A DNA stretch of 64,000 bases from Polaromonas jejuensis NBRC 106434 (GTDB taxonomy: Bacteria; Pseudomonadota; Gammaproteobacteria; Burkholderiales; Burkholderiaceae_C), in NCBI RefSeq assembly GCF_001598235.1, contig NZ_BCYO01000007.1:124001-188000 (forward strand). Direction: 5' to 3'. Positions 28,099-37,177 of this stretch are shown here, piece after piece. A program made the translations under genes and the position numbers. Each line of letters begins with the position of its first letter. The stretch's first letter is position 1. The notes under the pieces were generated by a model. The model was not told the origin of the DNA. It was given only the letters and a program-made list of their open reading frames with translations, and did not search any database.

Positions 28099-31047
28099 AT
28101 GGCGGCGCACCTCACCCACCCCCTGATACCTTGCACCGGCACGCCCCTGCACTTCTCTTACGACGGCCAGGCCGTGCCGGCCTTGGAGGGCGAAACCATT
28201 GCCGCCGCCCTGGCTGCCAGCGGCATCCAGGCCTTGCGCCGCACCCGGGATGGTCAGCGGCGCGGCCTGTACTGCGGCATGGGGGCCTGCCATGAATGCC
28301 TGGTCACCGTGGACGGCCTGGCCAGCCAGCGCGCCTGCATGACCAAGGCGCAAGCCGGGCAAATCGTGCAATCCGCAAGCTCGCCAGTGACAGAGAACGC
28401 CCCCCAGCTGCATCCGCTAACGCCACCGCCCCATGCGGCGCCGGCCGCCATCACGGTTGATGTGCTGGTAATTGGCGCCGGCCCGGCGGGCTTGTCCGCC
28501 GCCATCGCAGCATGCAAAAGCGGTGCCAGCGCCACGGTGCTGGACGAACGCCTGCAGACCGGCGGGCAGTTTTACAAGCCGCTGGCGCTCTCGCACCAAG
28601 CCGCCAAACCAGCTGACAAGCAGTTCGCCGGTGGTCTTGCGCTGACCCGGGAAGCGCAGGCGGCAGGGGTGGATATCCGGCAAAGTGCCCAGGTATGGGC
28701 CGCGTTTTCGGCCACCGAAGTAGGCGCCATCATCGAAGGCCGCGCCACGGTATTCCATTGCAAGCAGTTGGTCATTGCGCCGGGTGCGTACGAGCGGCCC
28801 GTTTCCTTTCCCGGCTGGACCTTGCCTGGCGTGATGAGCACCGGCGCGGGTCAGACCCTGGCCCGCGCCTACCGCGTGTCACCCGGCCAGCGCGTGGTGA
28901 TCGCCGGCAACGGCCCCTTGAACCTGCAACTCGCGGCCGAGTTGCTCGCAGGAGGCGCCAAGGTACTGGCCGTGCTGGAAAGCGCCCCCCGGCCCGGCTT
29001 TGCGCAATGGCGCGAGCTGGTTCAGGCCAGCCGCACCGGGCCGGACTTGCTGCTGGACGGCGCCCGCTACCTGGCGTTACTGCGCCGCCACGGCGTCCCG
29101 GTGCTGTGGGGCCACGCGGTGGTCGCGGCCGAGGGCAAGGACAGCCTGCACACCGTGCATGCGGCGCGGCTCGATGCGCAGGGCCAGGCCGTGGCGGGCA
29201 GCGAACAGCGATTCCAGGCCGACGCCTTGTGTGTGGGCTACGGATTCATCCCCTCCACCGAACTGGCCCGCATGCTGGGCTGCCAGCACCGGTTGGTAGC
29301 GCGCCACCTGGGCTACTTGGCCACCGTGACCGACGAAGACGGGCGCACCAGCATCCCCGGCGTCTTTGTGGTGGGCGACGGCGCCGACCTGGGCGGCTCG
29401 CGCGTGGCATTGGCGCGCGGCAGCTTGGCAGGCTGCGCCGCCGCACGCCAGCTAGGCCATGCCGCACCTCCACCGGCGCACAGCCTGCAGGCGCTGCAGC
29501 GGGGACTGGCCTTCCAGCACGCGCTCTGGTCGCTCTACCAGGCGCCGCCGGTCAGTCTGCGGCAGGTACCCGACGAGACCTTGCTGTGCCGCTGCGAAGA
29601 CATCACGTTCGGCTCGGTACGCGCCCAGATTGCGGCGGGCCGCGACACCCTGGCCGCCATCAAGCGCAACACCCGCCTGGGCATGGGCCGATGCCAGGGC
29701 CGCTACTGCGCCAACGTGGCGGCGCGCCTGGTGCACGAAATCACCGGCCGGCCCAACAGCGTGGAACAGTACTTCGCCCCGCGCGCGCCGACCCGGCCCG
29801 TGCCCGCGGGCGCCCTGGGCTTCGAAAAGCCGGAATGGGGCGGCCACCGCCCGGCCATCACGCCCAATCTGGCCCACCCGGTGGAAGACGCACCGCTGGC
29901 GGAGAAAAAAGTCGATGTGCTGGTGATTGGCGGCGGCGTGCTGGGGGCCAACCTCGCCTACTTTCTCGCGCGCGCAGGCCAGGACGTGCTGGTGGTGGAC
30001 CGCGACGACATCAACCTGCAGGCCTCCGGCGCCAACGCGGGCAGCCTGCATGTGCAACTGCTCTCGTTCGACTTTGGCGCCAAAGCGCAGGAAGGCGGTG
30101 GCCCGGCCGCTGCCACGCTGCCGCTGGGACCGCTGTCGGTCAAGCTGTGGCAACAGATCCAGGAAGATTGCGGCGAAGACCTGGAAGTCAAAATCACCGG
30201 CGGCCTGATGGTGGCCGACAGCGCCCAAGGCATGGCATTCCTGCAGGCCAAGGCGGCGCTGGAGCGCAGCCACGGCATAGAAGCCCATGTGGTGGACGGC
30301 AACGAGTTGCGCCGCCTGTCCCCGGCCTTGTCGCCCAGCTTGCTGGGCGCCGGATGGTGCCCGATGGAAGGCAAGATCAACCCCTTGCGTGCCACCTATG
30401 CGGTGGCGGCCAAGGCGATGCAGCGCGGCGCCCGCTTCATCCGTGGCTGCAACGTGGAGCGGATCGAGCGCCACGCAGGCGATGGCGCGGGCTTCACCGT
30501 GCACACCTCGCGCGGCACGATACGCGCCGGCCGCATCGTCAACGCCAGCGGCGCCTGGTCCAGCGCCGTGGGTGCGATGCTGGGCGTCAAAGTGCCGGTC
30601 AAGGGCGCGCCGCTGCAGATGATCGTGACCGAACCGGCGCCGCCCCTGGTCAGCCACCTGATTGCCCACGCCGACCGCCACCTCAGCATGAAACAGGCGG
30701 CCACCGGCGGCCTCATCATCGGCGGCGGCTGGACCGCGGCGTTTGATGCCGGCATGCGCCTGAACCACGCCGAACGCAGCAGCATCGAAGGCAATCTGTG
30801 GGTGGCCAACCAGGTGCTGCCCGCCCTGGCCGGCCTGCATGTGGTCCGCTGCTGGGCCGGCATGAACGTCAACATCGACGGCGCCCCCATCCTGGGCGAG
30901 GTGCCTGGCGTGCCGGGCTTCTTCAACGCCGTCACCTCGAACGGCTACACCCTGGCGCCGATCGCCGCCAGCCTGGTGGCCGACCTGCTGGTGCGCGGGC
31001 GTACCGACATCGACATCCAACCCTATCGCATCGAACGTTTCAACTAA
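28099..31047 (+). CDS. Three-module fusion: [2Fe-2S] ferredoxin - FAD oxidoreductase with BFD-like cluster - DAO-type FAD oxidoreductase
   Basis: A 982-residue protein. Module 1 (residues 1-100) has a ferredoxin-type C-x4-C-x2-C-x12-C set (Cys59, 64, 67, 80), like HcnA/LhpF-type small subunits. Module 2 (about 119-590) is a pyridine-nucleotide-disulfide-like FAD protein with VIGAGPAGLSA at 124-134 and a second dinucleotide fold, ending in a BFD-type [2Fe-2S] set (CRC near 496 and CQGRYC near 532), like HcnB/OoxA. Module 3 (about 604-982) is a DAO-family oxidoreductase with VIGGGVLGANLAYFLA. In hydrogen cyanide synthase, opine oxidase and D-hydroxyproline dehydrogenase these are separate subunits; here they are one chain. 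It probably oxidises an imported amino acid or secondary amine to an imine. It is the first gene of the plus arm and its stop is 5 bp before the M20 gene. Confidence 0.88.
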   Translation: MAAHLTHPLIPCTGTPLHFSYDGQAVPALEGETIAAALAASGIQALRRTRDGQRRGLYCGMGACHECLVTVDGLASQRACMTKAQAGQIVQSASSPVTENAPQLHPLTPPPHAAPAAITVDVLVIGAGPAGLSAAIAACKSGASATVLDERLQTGGQFYKPLALSHQAAKPADKQFAGGLALTREAQAAGVDIRQSAQVWAAFSATEVGAIIEGRATVFHCKQLVIAPGAYERPVSFPGWTLPGVMSTGAGQTLARAYRVSPGQRVVIAGNGPLNLQLAAELLAGGAKVLAVLESAPRPGFAQWRELVQASRTGPDLLLDGARYLALLRRHGVPVLWGHAVVAAEGKDSLHTVHAARLDAQGQAVAGSEQRFQADALCVGYGFIPSTELARMLGCQHRLVARHLGYLATVTDEDGRTSIPGVFVVGDGADLGGSRVALARGSLAGCAAARQLGHAAPPPAHSLQALQRGLAFQHALWSLYQAPPVSLRQVPDETLLCRCEDITFGSVRAQIAAGRDTLAAIKRNTRLGMGRCQGRYCANVAARLVHEITGRPNSVEQYFAPRAPTRPVPAGALGFEKPEWGGHRPAITPNLAHPVEDAPLAEKKVDVLVIGGGVLGANLAYFLARAGQDVLVVDRDDINLQASGANAGSLHVQLLSFDFGAKAQEGGGPAAATLPLGPLSVKLWQQIQEDCGEDLEVKITGGLMVADSAQGMAFLQAKAALERSHGIEAHVVDGNELRRLSPALSPSLLGAGWCPMEGKINPLRATYAVAAKAMQRGARFIRGCNVERIERHAGDGAGFTVHTSRGTIRAGRIVNASGAWSSAVGAMLGVKVPVKGAPLQMIVTEPAPPLVSHLIAHADRHLSMKQAATGGLIIGGGWTAAFDAGMRLNHAERSSIEGNLWVANQVLPALAGLHVVRCWAGMNVNIDGAPILGEVPGVPGFFNAVTSNGYTLAPIAASLVADLLVRGRTDIDIQPYRIERFN

Positions 31048-31051
31048 GCCC

Positions 31052-32311
31052 ATGACAACTATGAAAACCCAGACCCCGCCATCCGCCAAAGACGCCATGC
31101 GTGGCTTCATAGAGCAGCATTTTGAAGAGCAGGTCCGCGCCCTCGCCCGCCTGGTGCAATGCCCGTCCGACAACCCGCCCGGCGACTGCGCACCGCATGC
31201 GCTGGTCACGGCGCAGTGGCTCGCGGAGATGGGCTTTGCGGTGGAGCGCCATGCGGTGCCGCAGGCCCTGGCGCAGCAGCACGGCATGCAGAGTGTCACC
31301 AACCTGATCGTGCGGGAAAAGTTCGGCGACGGTGGCCCGGTGGTGGCCATGAACGCCCATGGCGATGTGGTTCCCCCGGGCGAGGGCTGGACCGCCAGCC
31401 CCTACAGCGGCGAGATCCGCGACGGCTGGCTGTACGGCCGCGGCGCGGCCGTGTCCAAGTCGGACTTCACCACCTACGCCTACGCCTTGCGCGCGCTGAA
31501 ATCCCTCTCCGGCGTGGCGCTCAAGGGCCAGGTGGAGCTGCACTTCACCTACGACGAGGAAACCGGCGGCATGACCGGCCCGCACTGGATCCTGCAGCAA
31601 GGGCTGTCCAAGCCCGACTACGTGCTGTCGGCGGCCTTCTCGCACCATGTGGTGACCGCGCACAACGGCTGCCTGCACCTGGAAATCACGCTGCGCGGCC
31701 GATCCGCCCACGCCGCCTGGCCCGAGACCGGCAGCGACGCCATCGAGGCCAGCGTGCCCTTGCTGGCCGCGCTGTACCGCTACCGCGACAGCCTGGCCGA
31801 TCGCCCGTCCCGCACCCCCGGCATCACCCACCCGACCCTGGTGGTCGGGCTGGTCAAGGGCGGCATCAACACCAATGTCGTGCCCGATATGGTGACCCTG
31901 CGCGTCGACCGCCGCATCGTGCCCGAGGAAGTGCCGGAGCAGGTCGAAGCCGAGTTGCGCGAGGTGGTTGCCGCGTCGGTGCGCCAGCTCGCCGGCATCC
32001 AGGTCGAGGTCACGCAAATCCTGCTGGCCCGGCCGTTCAAGCCCGTGGCCGGCGCGCAGGCCCTCACCGATCTGGTGTGCCGCGAAGGCAGCGCCGTGCT
32101 GGGCACACCGGTGACACCGATAGGCGTACCGCTGTACACCGATGCCCGGCTCTACAGCGAAGCCGGCATTCCCACCGTGATGTACGGCGCCGGCCCGGCC
32201 ACGCTGCTGGCAGCCAACGGCCACCGCGCCGATGAGCGAGTGCCGCTGCTGGAACTGCAACAGGCCACGCAGGTGGTGGCCAACGTCCTGCTGGAACTGC
32301 TGACCGGCTGA
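31052..32311 (+). CDS. M20-family metallohydrolase (ArgE/DapE type)
   Basis: A 419-residue di-zinc deacylase/peptidase. Visible ligands are [12 protein letters not shown] (His-x-Asp), [11 protein letters not shown] (bridging Asp replaced by a Ser/Lys-rich version; family usually GRGxxDMK), YDEETGG (catalytic Glu pair) and H in [10 protein letters not shown] of the lid domain. It resembles ArgE/DapE rather than N-carbamoylases. It probably deacylates an amino acid derivative in the same pathway as the hydantoinase. The start ATG at 31052 almost touches the previous gene, so the two are translationally linked. Confidence 0.85.
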   Translation: MTTMKTQTPPSAKDAMRGFIEQHFEEQVRALARLVQCPSDNPPGDCAPHALVTAQWLAEMGFAVERHAVPQALAQQHGMQSVTNLIVREKFGDGGPVVAMNAHGDVVPPGEGWTASPYSGEIRDGWLYGRGAAVSKSDFTTYAYALRALKSLSGVALKGQVELHFTYDEETGGMTGPHWILQQGLSKPDYVLSAAFSHHVVTAHNGCLHLEITLRGRSAHAAWPETGSDAIEASVPLLAALYRYRDSLADRPSRTPGITHPTLVVGLVKGGINTNVVPDMVTLRVDRRIVPEEVPEQVEAELREVVAASVRQLAGIQVEVTQILLARPFKPVAGAQALTDLVCREGSAVLGTPVTPIGVPLYTDARLYSEAGIPTVMYGAGPATLLAANGHRADERVPLLELQQATQVVANVLLELLTG

Positions 32312-32369
32312 AGCCGCAGCTGCACCGCAGGCCCCCTCAACCGCTCAGGACCGCACAGAAAGTATTGAA

Positions 32370-33104
32370 ATGATCAACATCAACAATGTCAGCAAATGGT
32401 ATGGCAGCTTCCAGGTGCTGAGCGACTGCAGCACCCGGATCCGCAAGGGCGAGGTGGTGGTGGTGTGCGGCCCGTCGGGCTCGGGCAAATCCACCCTCAT
32501 CAAATGCGTCAACGCGCTGGAGTCGATCCAGCAAGGCGACATCGTGGTGGACGGTGTCTCGGTCACCAACCCCAAGATCAACCTCAACCAGCTGCGCTCG
32601 CGCGTCGGCATGGTGTTCCAGCATTTCGAGCTGTTCCCGCACCTGTCGATCACGGAGAACCTCACCTTGCCGCAGATCCGGGTCCTCAAACGCAGCGAGA
32701 GCGAAGCCCGGCGCAAGGCCCTGGTCTTACTGGAACGTGTCGGCCTGTCGGCCCATGCGCACAAATTTCCGGCCCAGCTCTCGGGCGGCCAGCAGCAACG
32801 GGTGGCGATTGCCCGGGCCCTGGCTATGGACCCCATCGCCATGCTGTTTGACGAACCCACCTCGGCGCTGGACCCCGAGATGGTCAACGAAGTGCTCGAC
32901 GTCATGGTGCAGCTCGCCAGCGACGGCATGACCATGATGTGCGTGACCCACGAAATGGGCTTTGCACGCAAGGTGGCGCACCGCGTCATCTTCATGGACC
33001 GGGGTGCGATTGTGGAGGACTGCGACAAGGAATCGTTCTTTGGCAGCCCCCACGCCCGCAGCGAACGGGCACAGCAGTTTCTATCCAAGATACTTCAGCA
33101 TTGA
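32370..33104 (+). CDS. Amino-acid-type ABC transporter ATP-binding protein (GlnQ/HisP family)
   Basis: A 244-residue ATPase with all motifs: Walker [11 protein letters not shown] (residues 34-43), Q-loop [10 protein letters not shown], signature [17 protein letters not shown], Walker [13 protein letters not shown] and H-loop VTHEMGFAR. The polar amino-acid importer type is clear. It closes the plus arm; its permease and receptor lie on the minus arm 6 kb away, so the transporter genes are split across the divergent unit. Confidence 0.94.
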   Translation: MININNVSKWYGSFQVLSDCSTRIRKGEVVVVCGPSGSGKSTLIKCVNALESIQQGDIVVDGVSVTNPKINLNQLRSRVGMVFQHFELFPHLSITENLTLPQIRVLKRSESEARRKALVLLERVGLSAHAHKFPAQLSGGQQQRVAIARALAMDPIAMLFDEPTSALDPEMVNEVLDVMVQLASDGMTMMCVTHEMGFARKVAHRVIFMDRGAIVEDCDKESFFGSPHARSERAQQFLSKILQH

Positions 33105-33195
33105 TAGAACCGACATGGTTTTGGGGTACCTCATGCAGGTGCACATGCGCCGCATAGGCTTTAGGCCGCCAGCACTTATTCCGCCTATGTCAGAA

Positions 33196-33212
33196 GCTAT
33201 TCAATCAATAGC
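33196..33212. repeat. 17-bp dispersed palindrome, copy C
   Basis: GCTATTCAATCAATAGC: a perfect 6-bp stem with a 5-base centre. It lies between the convergent ABC ATPase and aldo/keto reductase genes. Confidence 0.7.
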
Positions 33213-33219
33213 AACCGGC

Positions 33220-34284
33220 TTACAGGGCCGGGTCGCGTGCTTCCCAGCGGATCTTGTCAATCTCGGCCAGCACTTCAGGTGACAGGGTGGTGCCGTGAGC
33301 ATCCAGGTCTTCATCGAGTTGCGCCACGGAAGTCACTCCGATGATGGTGCTGGCCACCTGCCATTTGGTGTAGCAAAACGCCAGCGCCAGCTGCGAGGGC
33401 GTGAGGCCATGCGCACGCGCCAGGGCGTTGTAGCGCCGCGCGGCGGCCAGCGCCTCGGGACGGCCCCAGCGCTGCATGCGCACCGATTCAAACTTGGCGA
33501 TGCGCGCATCTTTGGGCGCATCGGGGCCGTCAATGCCCGACTGGTCGTATTTGCCGGTCAGCAGGCCAAAGGCCAGCGGCGAATAAGCCAGCAGCGAGAC
33601 GCCCAGGCGGTGCATGGTTTCGTCCAGGCCGTTTTCCACCGTGCGGTTGACCAGGCAATAGGGGTTTTGCACGGTGGCCACGCGCGGCAGGCCGTGCTGC
33701 TCGGCCAGGCGCACAAACTCGTGCACGCCATAAGGCGTTTCATTGGACAGGCCTATGGCGCGCACCTTGCCCGCCCTGACGAGGCCGGCCAGCGCTTCGA
33801 GCTGCTGATGAATCGACGACACCGCCTTGTCCTTGGCCGGGTCGAAGTACAAGGCGCCAAACGCCGGCACATGGCGTGCCGGCCAGTGAATCTGGTAGAG
33901 GTCAATCACATCGGTCTTCAGGCGCTTGAGGCTGTCATTGCAGGCGCCCACGATGTCTGCGGCGGTGAGGTCGGTGCTGCCGTTGCGAATCCAGGGCATG
34001 CCGCGCGCCGGGCCGGCCACCTTGCTGGCCAGCACCAGCTGGCCGCGGGCGGAGGGATGTTTGGCGAACCAGTTGCCGAGTATGGTCTCGGTGGCGCCAA
34101 AGGTTTCGGCCCGTGCCGGCACCGAATACATCTCGGCGGTGTCGAGAAAATTGATGCCCCGCTCCAGCGAGCGGTCGAGTATGCGATGGGCAGTGGCTTC
34201 ATCGACCTGCTCGCCAAAAGTCATGGTGCCCAGGCAAATGGGCGTGACGTGCAAATCACTGCTGCCGAGTTGAACTTTATTCAT
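33220..34284 (-). CDS. Aldo/keto reductase, Tas-like
   Basis: A 354-residue NADP(H)-dependent TIM-barrel oxidoreductase. Family pieces are LGTMTFGEQV at the start, the catalytic Tyr/Asp region NFLDTAEMYSVPARAETFGATE, DLYQIHWPAR with the catalytic His, and the coenzyme-binding IIGVTSVAQLDEDL near the C-terminus. Close relatives (Tas, YghZ) act on small aldehydes; the native substrate is unknown. It is a stand-alone gene. Confidence 0.9.
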   Translation of the reverse strand: MNKVQLGSSDLHVTPICLGTMTFGEQVDEATAHRILDRSLERGINFLDTAEMYSVPARAETFGATETILGNWFAKHPSARGQLVLASKVAGPARGMPWIRNGSTDLTAADIVGACNDSLKRLKTDVIDLYQIHWPARHVPAFGALYFDPAKDKAVSSIHQQLEALAGLVRAGKVRAIGLSNETPYGVHEFVRLAEQHGLPRVATVQNPYCLVNRTVENGLDETMHRLGVSLLAYSPLAFGLLTGKYDQSGIDGPDAPKDARIAKFESVRMQRWGRPEALAAARRYNALARAHGLTPSQLALAFCYTKWQVASTIIGVTSVAQLDEDLDAHGTTLSPEVLAEIDKIRWEARDPAL

Positions 34285-34503
34285 GGGAATGAGGCTGGAA
34301 ATTAGTGAACAGTCCCCCGTGAAGAGGAGACAGACGATCGGTGACGGAACTCACAAAGCCTTAGTTTAAGGCCTTGAATGACCATTTGCGGCTCAGCAAT
34401 TCGCGCCCTTGTCTTACAACACCTGCGCATTTGAGCAGTAGGATTCCTCCATCAGCGGTGTTAACTCGCCCTGTCCCATTTACCCATTCCGAGGAGCATC
34501 TTC

Positions 34504-35160
34504 ATGAAAACACCCTTCATCACATCCCTGATCTGCGCTGCACTGGCCCTGACGGCCTGCGCCGACATGAGCCAAACACAGCAGGACACGGCCAAGGGCG
34601 CCGGCATTGGTGCCGTCGCTGGTGCCCTGCTGGGTGCGGCGACCGACGGCTCCAAAGGCGCCGCTACCGGAGCCGTGCTGGGCGGCGCCCTGGGCGCCGG
34701 CGGCGGCTACATCTGGTCCAAGAAAATGCAGGACCAGAAAGCGGCCATGGAGAAAGCCACCGCGGGCACCGGTGTCGCCGTCAGCCAGACCGCCGACAAT
34801 CGCCTGAAGCTGGACATCCCCAGCGATGTGTCGTTTGACGTGGGCCGCGCGGCCATCAAGCCCAACTTCGCACCGGTGCTGAACCACTTCGCCACCAGCC
34901 TGAACCAGAATCCGGTCACCACGGTGACCATCATTGGCCATACCGACAACACCGGTACCGACGCCATCAACAACCCCCTGTCCTTCGACCGTGCCAATGC
35001 GGCCCGCGACTACCTCGTCAGCCGTGGTGTGGCCGCAACCCGCATCGCCACGGACGGACGCGGTTCGCGCGAACCGGTCGCCGACAACAGCACGCAGGCC
35101 GGCCGTGACAAAAACCGCCGCGTCGAAATCTATGTGGCGGAGCGGGTCGCAGGCCGATAA
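34504..35160 (+). CDS. OmpA-family peptidoglycan-binding lipoprotein (YiaD-like)
   Basis: A 218-residue lipoprotein. The signal peptide ends in ALTACAD, a lipobox with Cys19. A Gly/Ala-rich glycine zipper (about residues 32-66) follows, then an OmpA-like domain with VTIIGHTDNTGTDAINNPLSFDRANAARDYL (key residues Asp and Arg that hold diaminopimelate) and NRRVEIYV at the end. It probably tethers the outer membrane to peptidoglycan. GAGGAG precedes the ATG. Confidence 0.93.
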   Translation: MKTPFITSLICAALALTACADMSQTQQDTAKGAGIGAVAGALLGAATDGSKGAATGAVLGGALGAGGGYIWSKKMQDQKAAMEKATAGTGVAVSQTADNRLKLDIPSDVSFDVGRAAIKPNFAPVLNHFATSLNQNPVTTVTIIGHTDNTGTDAINNPLSFDRANAARDYLVSRGVAATRIATDGRGSREPVADNSTQAGRDKNRRVEIYVAERVAGR

Positions 35161-35185
35161 TCCCGGCGCCCCGCGCTTCCTTCTC

Positions 35186-35207
35186 AAGCACCTTCGGGTG
35201 CTTTTTG
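35186..35207 (+). terminator. Rho-independent terminator after the OmpA-family gene
   Basis: AAGCACC and GGTGCTT form a 7-bp stem closed by the very stable TTCG tetraloop, followed by a T-run. Confidence 0.9.
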
Positions 35208-35308
35208 TTTTGCAGGATGGCAACCCAACCGATCGGTGCCAGTTCCAATGCGGATTTTTATCTCGAATTGCGACAGCGAAAAAGCGGCACTCGGGCGCGC
35301 ACAAGACC

Positions 35309-36007
35309 TCACGGCAGCCCGAGCACGCCGCGCAATTCGGACTTGGCGGCGGCGAAGTCCCGGCGGTACTCGGCGTTCTGCTGCGCGAGCACCGCGATCA
35401 TCACGGCCAGCTGCCGGCCCGCTTCGACGTCGCTGGGGTAGTGAACGCCGCCCAGCACCCGGTTGTCGCCGAATTCCTTGGCGCGCTCGAAGATCTGCGT
35501 CCGTTTCTCCGGCACCATGTCGGCCAGCGCAATGCCGGTGAGAAAGCCAAACGTGGAATGCCCGCTCGGGTAAGACCCGCTGTTGGAATACTTGGCGACC
35601 GGTTCGAGGCGTTTGTCGACCACGGGCGGACGCGGGCGCGCCCACATGTCCTTGCCCTGCTTGTTGAACGCGCTCTCGGTCTTGTAAAGCCTTTTGAAGA
35701 ACTTCGCCGCCGCCGGCAGGTTTTGCTCGGTGAACGCCGGCCCCATGACATCCGCGAAACGGAAGACGCTCTGTTCCAGGTCGGCCGCCGACCGGGCCGC
35801 CTGCTCCGGCGTCCGCTTCTTCTGCAGATCCAGCATCCATTCGATTTCCCGGCGTGCAACCTCCGCGCTTGGCGGTGGCGCCAGGAAGCGGGTCGAATCG
35901 AGCTGTTCCACGGAAAGATAGAGCGACTGCTCCTCTTTCGCCAGCACGGCCGTGCTTCCAAAAGCCACGAAGGCGCCACACAACAGCAAATTGGCCAGTC
36001 TCCTCAT
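35309..36007 (-). CDS. Class A non-specific acid phosphatase (PAP2 superfamily)
   Basis: A 232-residue exported phosphatase. The signal peptide ends near VLA (residue 23). The PAP2 signature is complete: KDMWARPRPP (Lys/Arg site), SYPSGHSTFGF (phosphate loop and His) and DNRVLGGVHYPSDVEAGR (nucleophile-side His and Asp), as in PhoN-type acid phosphatases. It is a single gene; the periplasmic substrate range is probably broad. Confidence 0.93.
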   Translation of the reverse strand: MRRLANLLLCGAFVAFGSTAVLAKEEQSLYLSVEQLDSTRFLAPPPSAEVARREIEWMLDLQKKRTPEQAARSAADLEQSVFRFADVMGPAFTEQNLPAAAKFFKRLYKTESAFNKQGKDMWARPRPPVVDKRLEPVAKYSNSGSYPSGHSTFGFLTGIALADMVPEKRTQIFERAKEFGDNRVLGGVHYPSDVEAGRQLAVMIAVLAQQNAEYRRDFAAAKSELRGVLGLP

Positions 36008-36126
36008 TCATCTCTCCTTCGGTCTACGCTTATGCATCAGCCGCCAACCGGGCGGCGCGGAATTCCTCACAAGACGGGTCAAAACAAAATATCGCCAGCG
36101 ATCACGGTGCGGACGCGCTCAGAGGC

Positions 36127-36264
36127 TGAGAGTTTTTCGAAGCGACGGTATTTCCTCCCTCGCCCCTTTGGGGAGAGGGGCCGCGCGCCCCTGTCGTGGC
36201 CACTCGCCGGCCCTCACCCCCGCCCTCTCCCAGAGGGAGAGGGAGTGAAATCGAAAAACTCTCA
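36127..36264. mobile_element. MITE-like element with 14-bp terminal inverted repeats
   Basis: TGAGAGTTTTTCGA (36127-36140) and its exact inverse (36251-36264) flank a GC-rich core holding two inverted CCCTC/GAGGG-type hairpins. The 138-bp element has no coding capacity and ends six bases before the LysR stop codon. Confidence 0.6.
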
Positions 36265-36269
36265 CGCGC

Positions 36270-37154
36270 TCAGTGCGACACCCCCCAGATGGTCCGCAGC
36301 TGCGACAGGGTCGCGATCACCGCCGGGTCGTGCTCCGCGGTTTTGGGGTAAATGAAGCTCAGCAGCGCCGCCACGCGCGTGTGCGGCCAGATCACCACCT
36401 CGTCGCGCTCGCTGGCCGGCACCGCGATGTCTTCGCGCAGCAACGCCAGGCCCACACCCGAACGCACCAGGCTGTGCGGCGAGGCGGCCTCATCCGACTC
36501 CAGCACGGTATTGGGCGTCAGCCCCTGGCGGGCGAACATGTCCTTGAGCAGGGTCTGCGCATGGTGCTGGGCCGGCGCGCCTATCCACGGCATGCCGGCA
36601 ATCTCGCGCCAGCCCGCATGCAGCAGGCGCGGGCGAAAGCCGAACGGCCCCGCAATGCGGTACTGGATGGTCTGCAGCGGCACGCCCAGCACTTCGCGCG
36701 GGATATTGGGCCCGATGTAGAACGCGCCCTGCAGCGCTTCGGCCGCCACGAGATCACGCAGCTCCTCGGCATGGCCGTGGCGCGTCTTGATGTCGAGCAA
36801 GGGCAGCGTCCGCACCAGCGAGTTGAGCAGCGAACCCAGCCGCAATGAATCCGGGTCGCCGACCGTGCCGATGACGAGCGAGCCCGTGACCTTGCCTTTC
36901 AGTTCCATGGCCTTGCCGAGCAGCGACCCGGCCGCGGCCAGCACCTGCTCCGCGTCGGCCAGCATCAGCTCGCCCGCCTTGGTCAGCGTGATGCGGCCCG
37001 GCCGCCTGTCGAACAGGGTGAGGCCCAGTTCCTCCTCCAGCGCCTTGATCTGGGCCGTGACGGCCGGCTGCGTCACGTGCAGCACTTCGGCGGCCCGTGT
37101 CAGATGGCCCAGCTTGGCCACGGTGACGAAGGCGCGCAGTTGGTAGATTTCCAT
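36270..37154 (-). CDS. LysR-family transcriptional regulator
   Basis: A 294-residue LysR regulator. The N-terminal winged helix is typical (QLRAFVTVAKLGHLTRAAEVLHVTQPAVTAQIKALEEELG), followed by a substrate-binding domain of two lobes. It lies 23 bp after the ABC ATPase gene on the same strand, so it is probably cotranscribed with the importer and may control it. The effector is unknown. Confidence 0.92.
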   Translation of the reverse strand: MEIYQLRAFVTVAKLGHLTRAAEVLHVTQPAVTAQIKALEEELGLTLFDRRPGRITLTKAGELMLADAEQVLAAAGSLLGKAMELKGKVTGSLVIGTVGDPDSLRLGSLLNSLVRTLPLLDIKTRHGHAEELRDLVAAEALQGAFYIGPNIPREVLGVPLQTIQYRIAGPFGFRPRLLHAGWREIAGMPWIGAPAQHHAQTLLKDMFARQGLTPNTVLESDEAASPHSLVRSGVGLALLREDIAVPASERDEVVIWPHTRVAALLSFIYPKTAEHDPAVIATLSQLRTIWGVSH

Positions 37155-37177
37155 GAGCGGCGACGCGGGGTCGTCGT

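Noticed and set aside
29452-31350. A 632-codon antisense frame over the fused oxidoreductase
   Set aside because: His/Gly/Ala/Arg-rich composition typical of antisense shadows; the sense frame has clear FAD and Fe-S motifs.
31441-31480. Possible loss of the bridging Asp in the M20 enzyme
   Set aside because: The motif reads [10 protein letters not shown]; Asp at the end may take the ligand place. Without an alignment I do not claim an inactive enzyme, so it is only noted in the feature.
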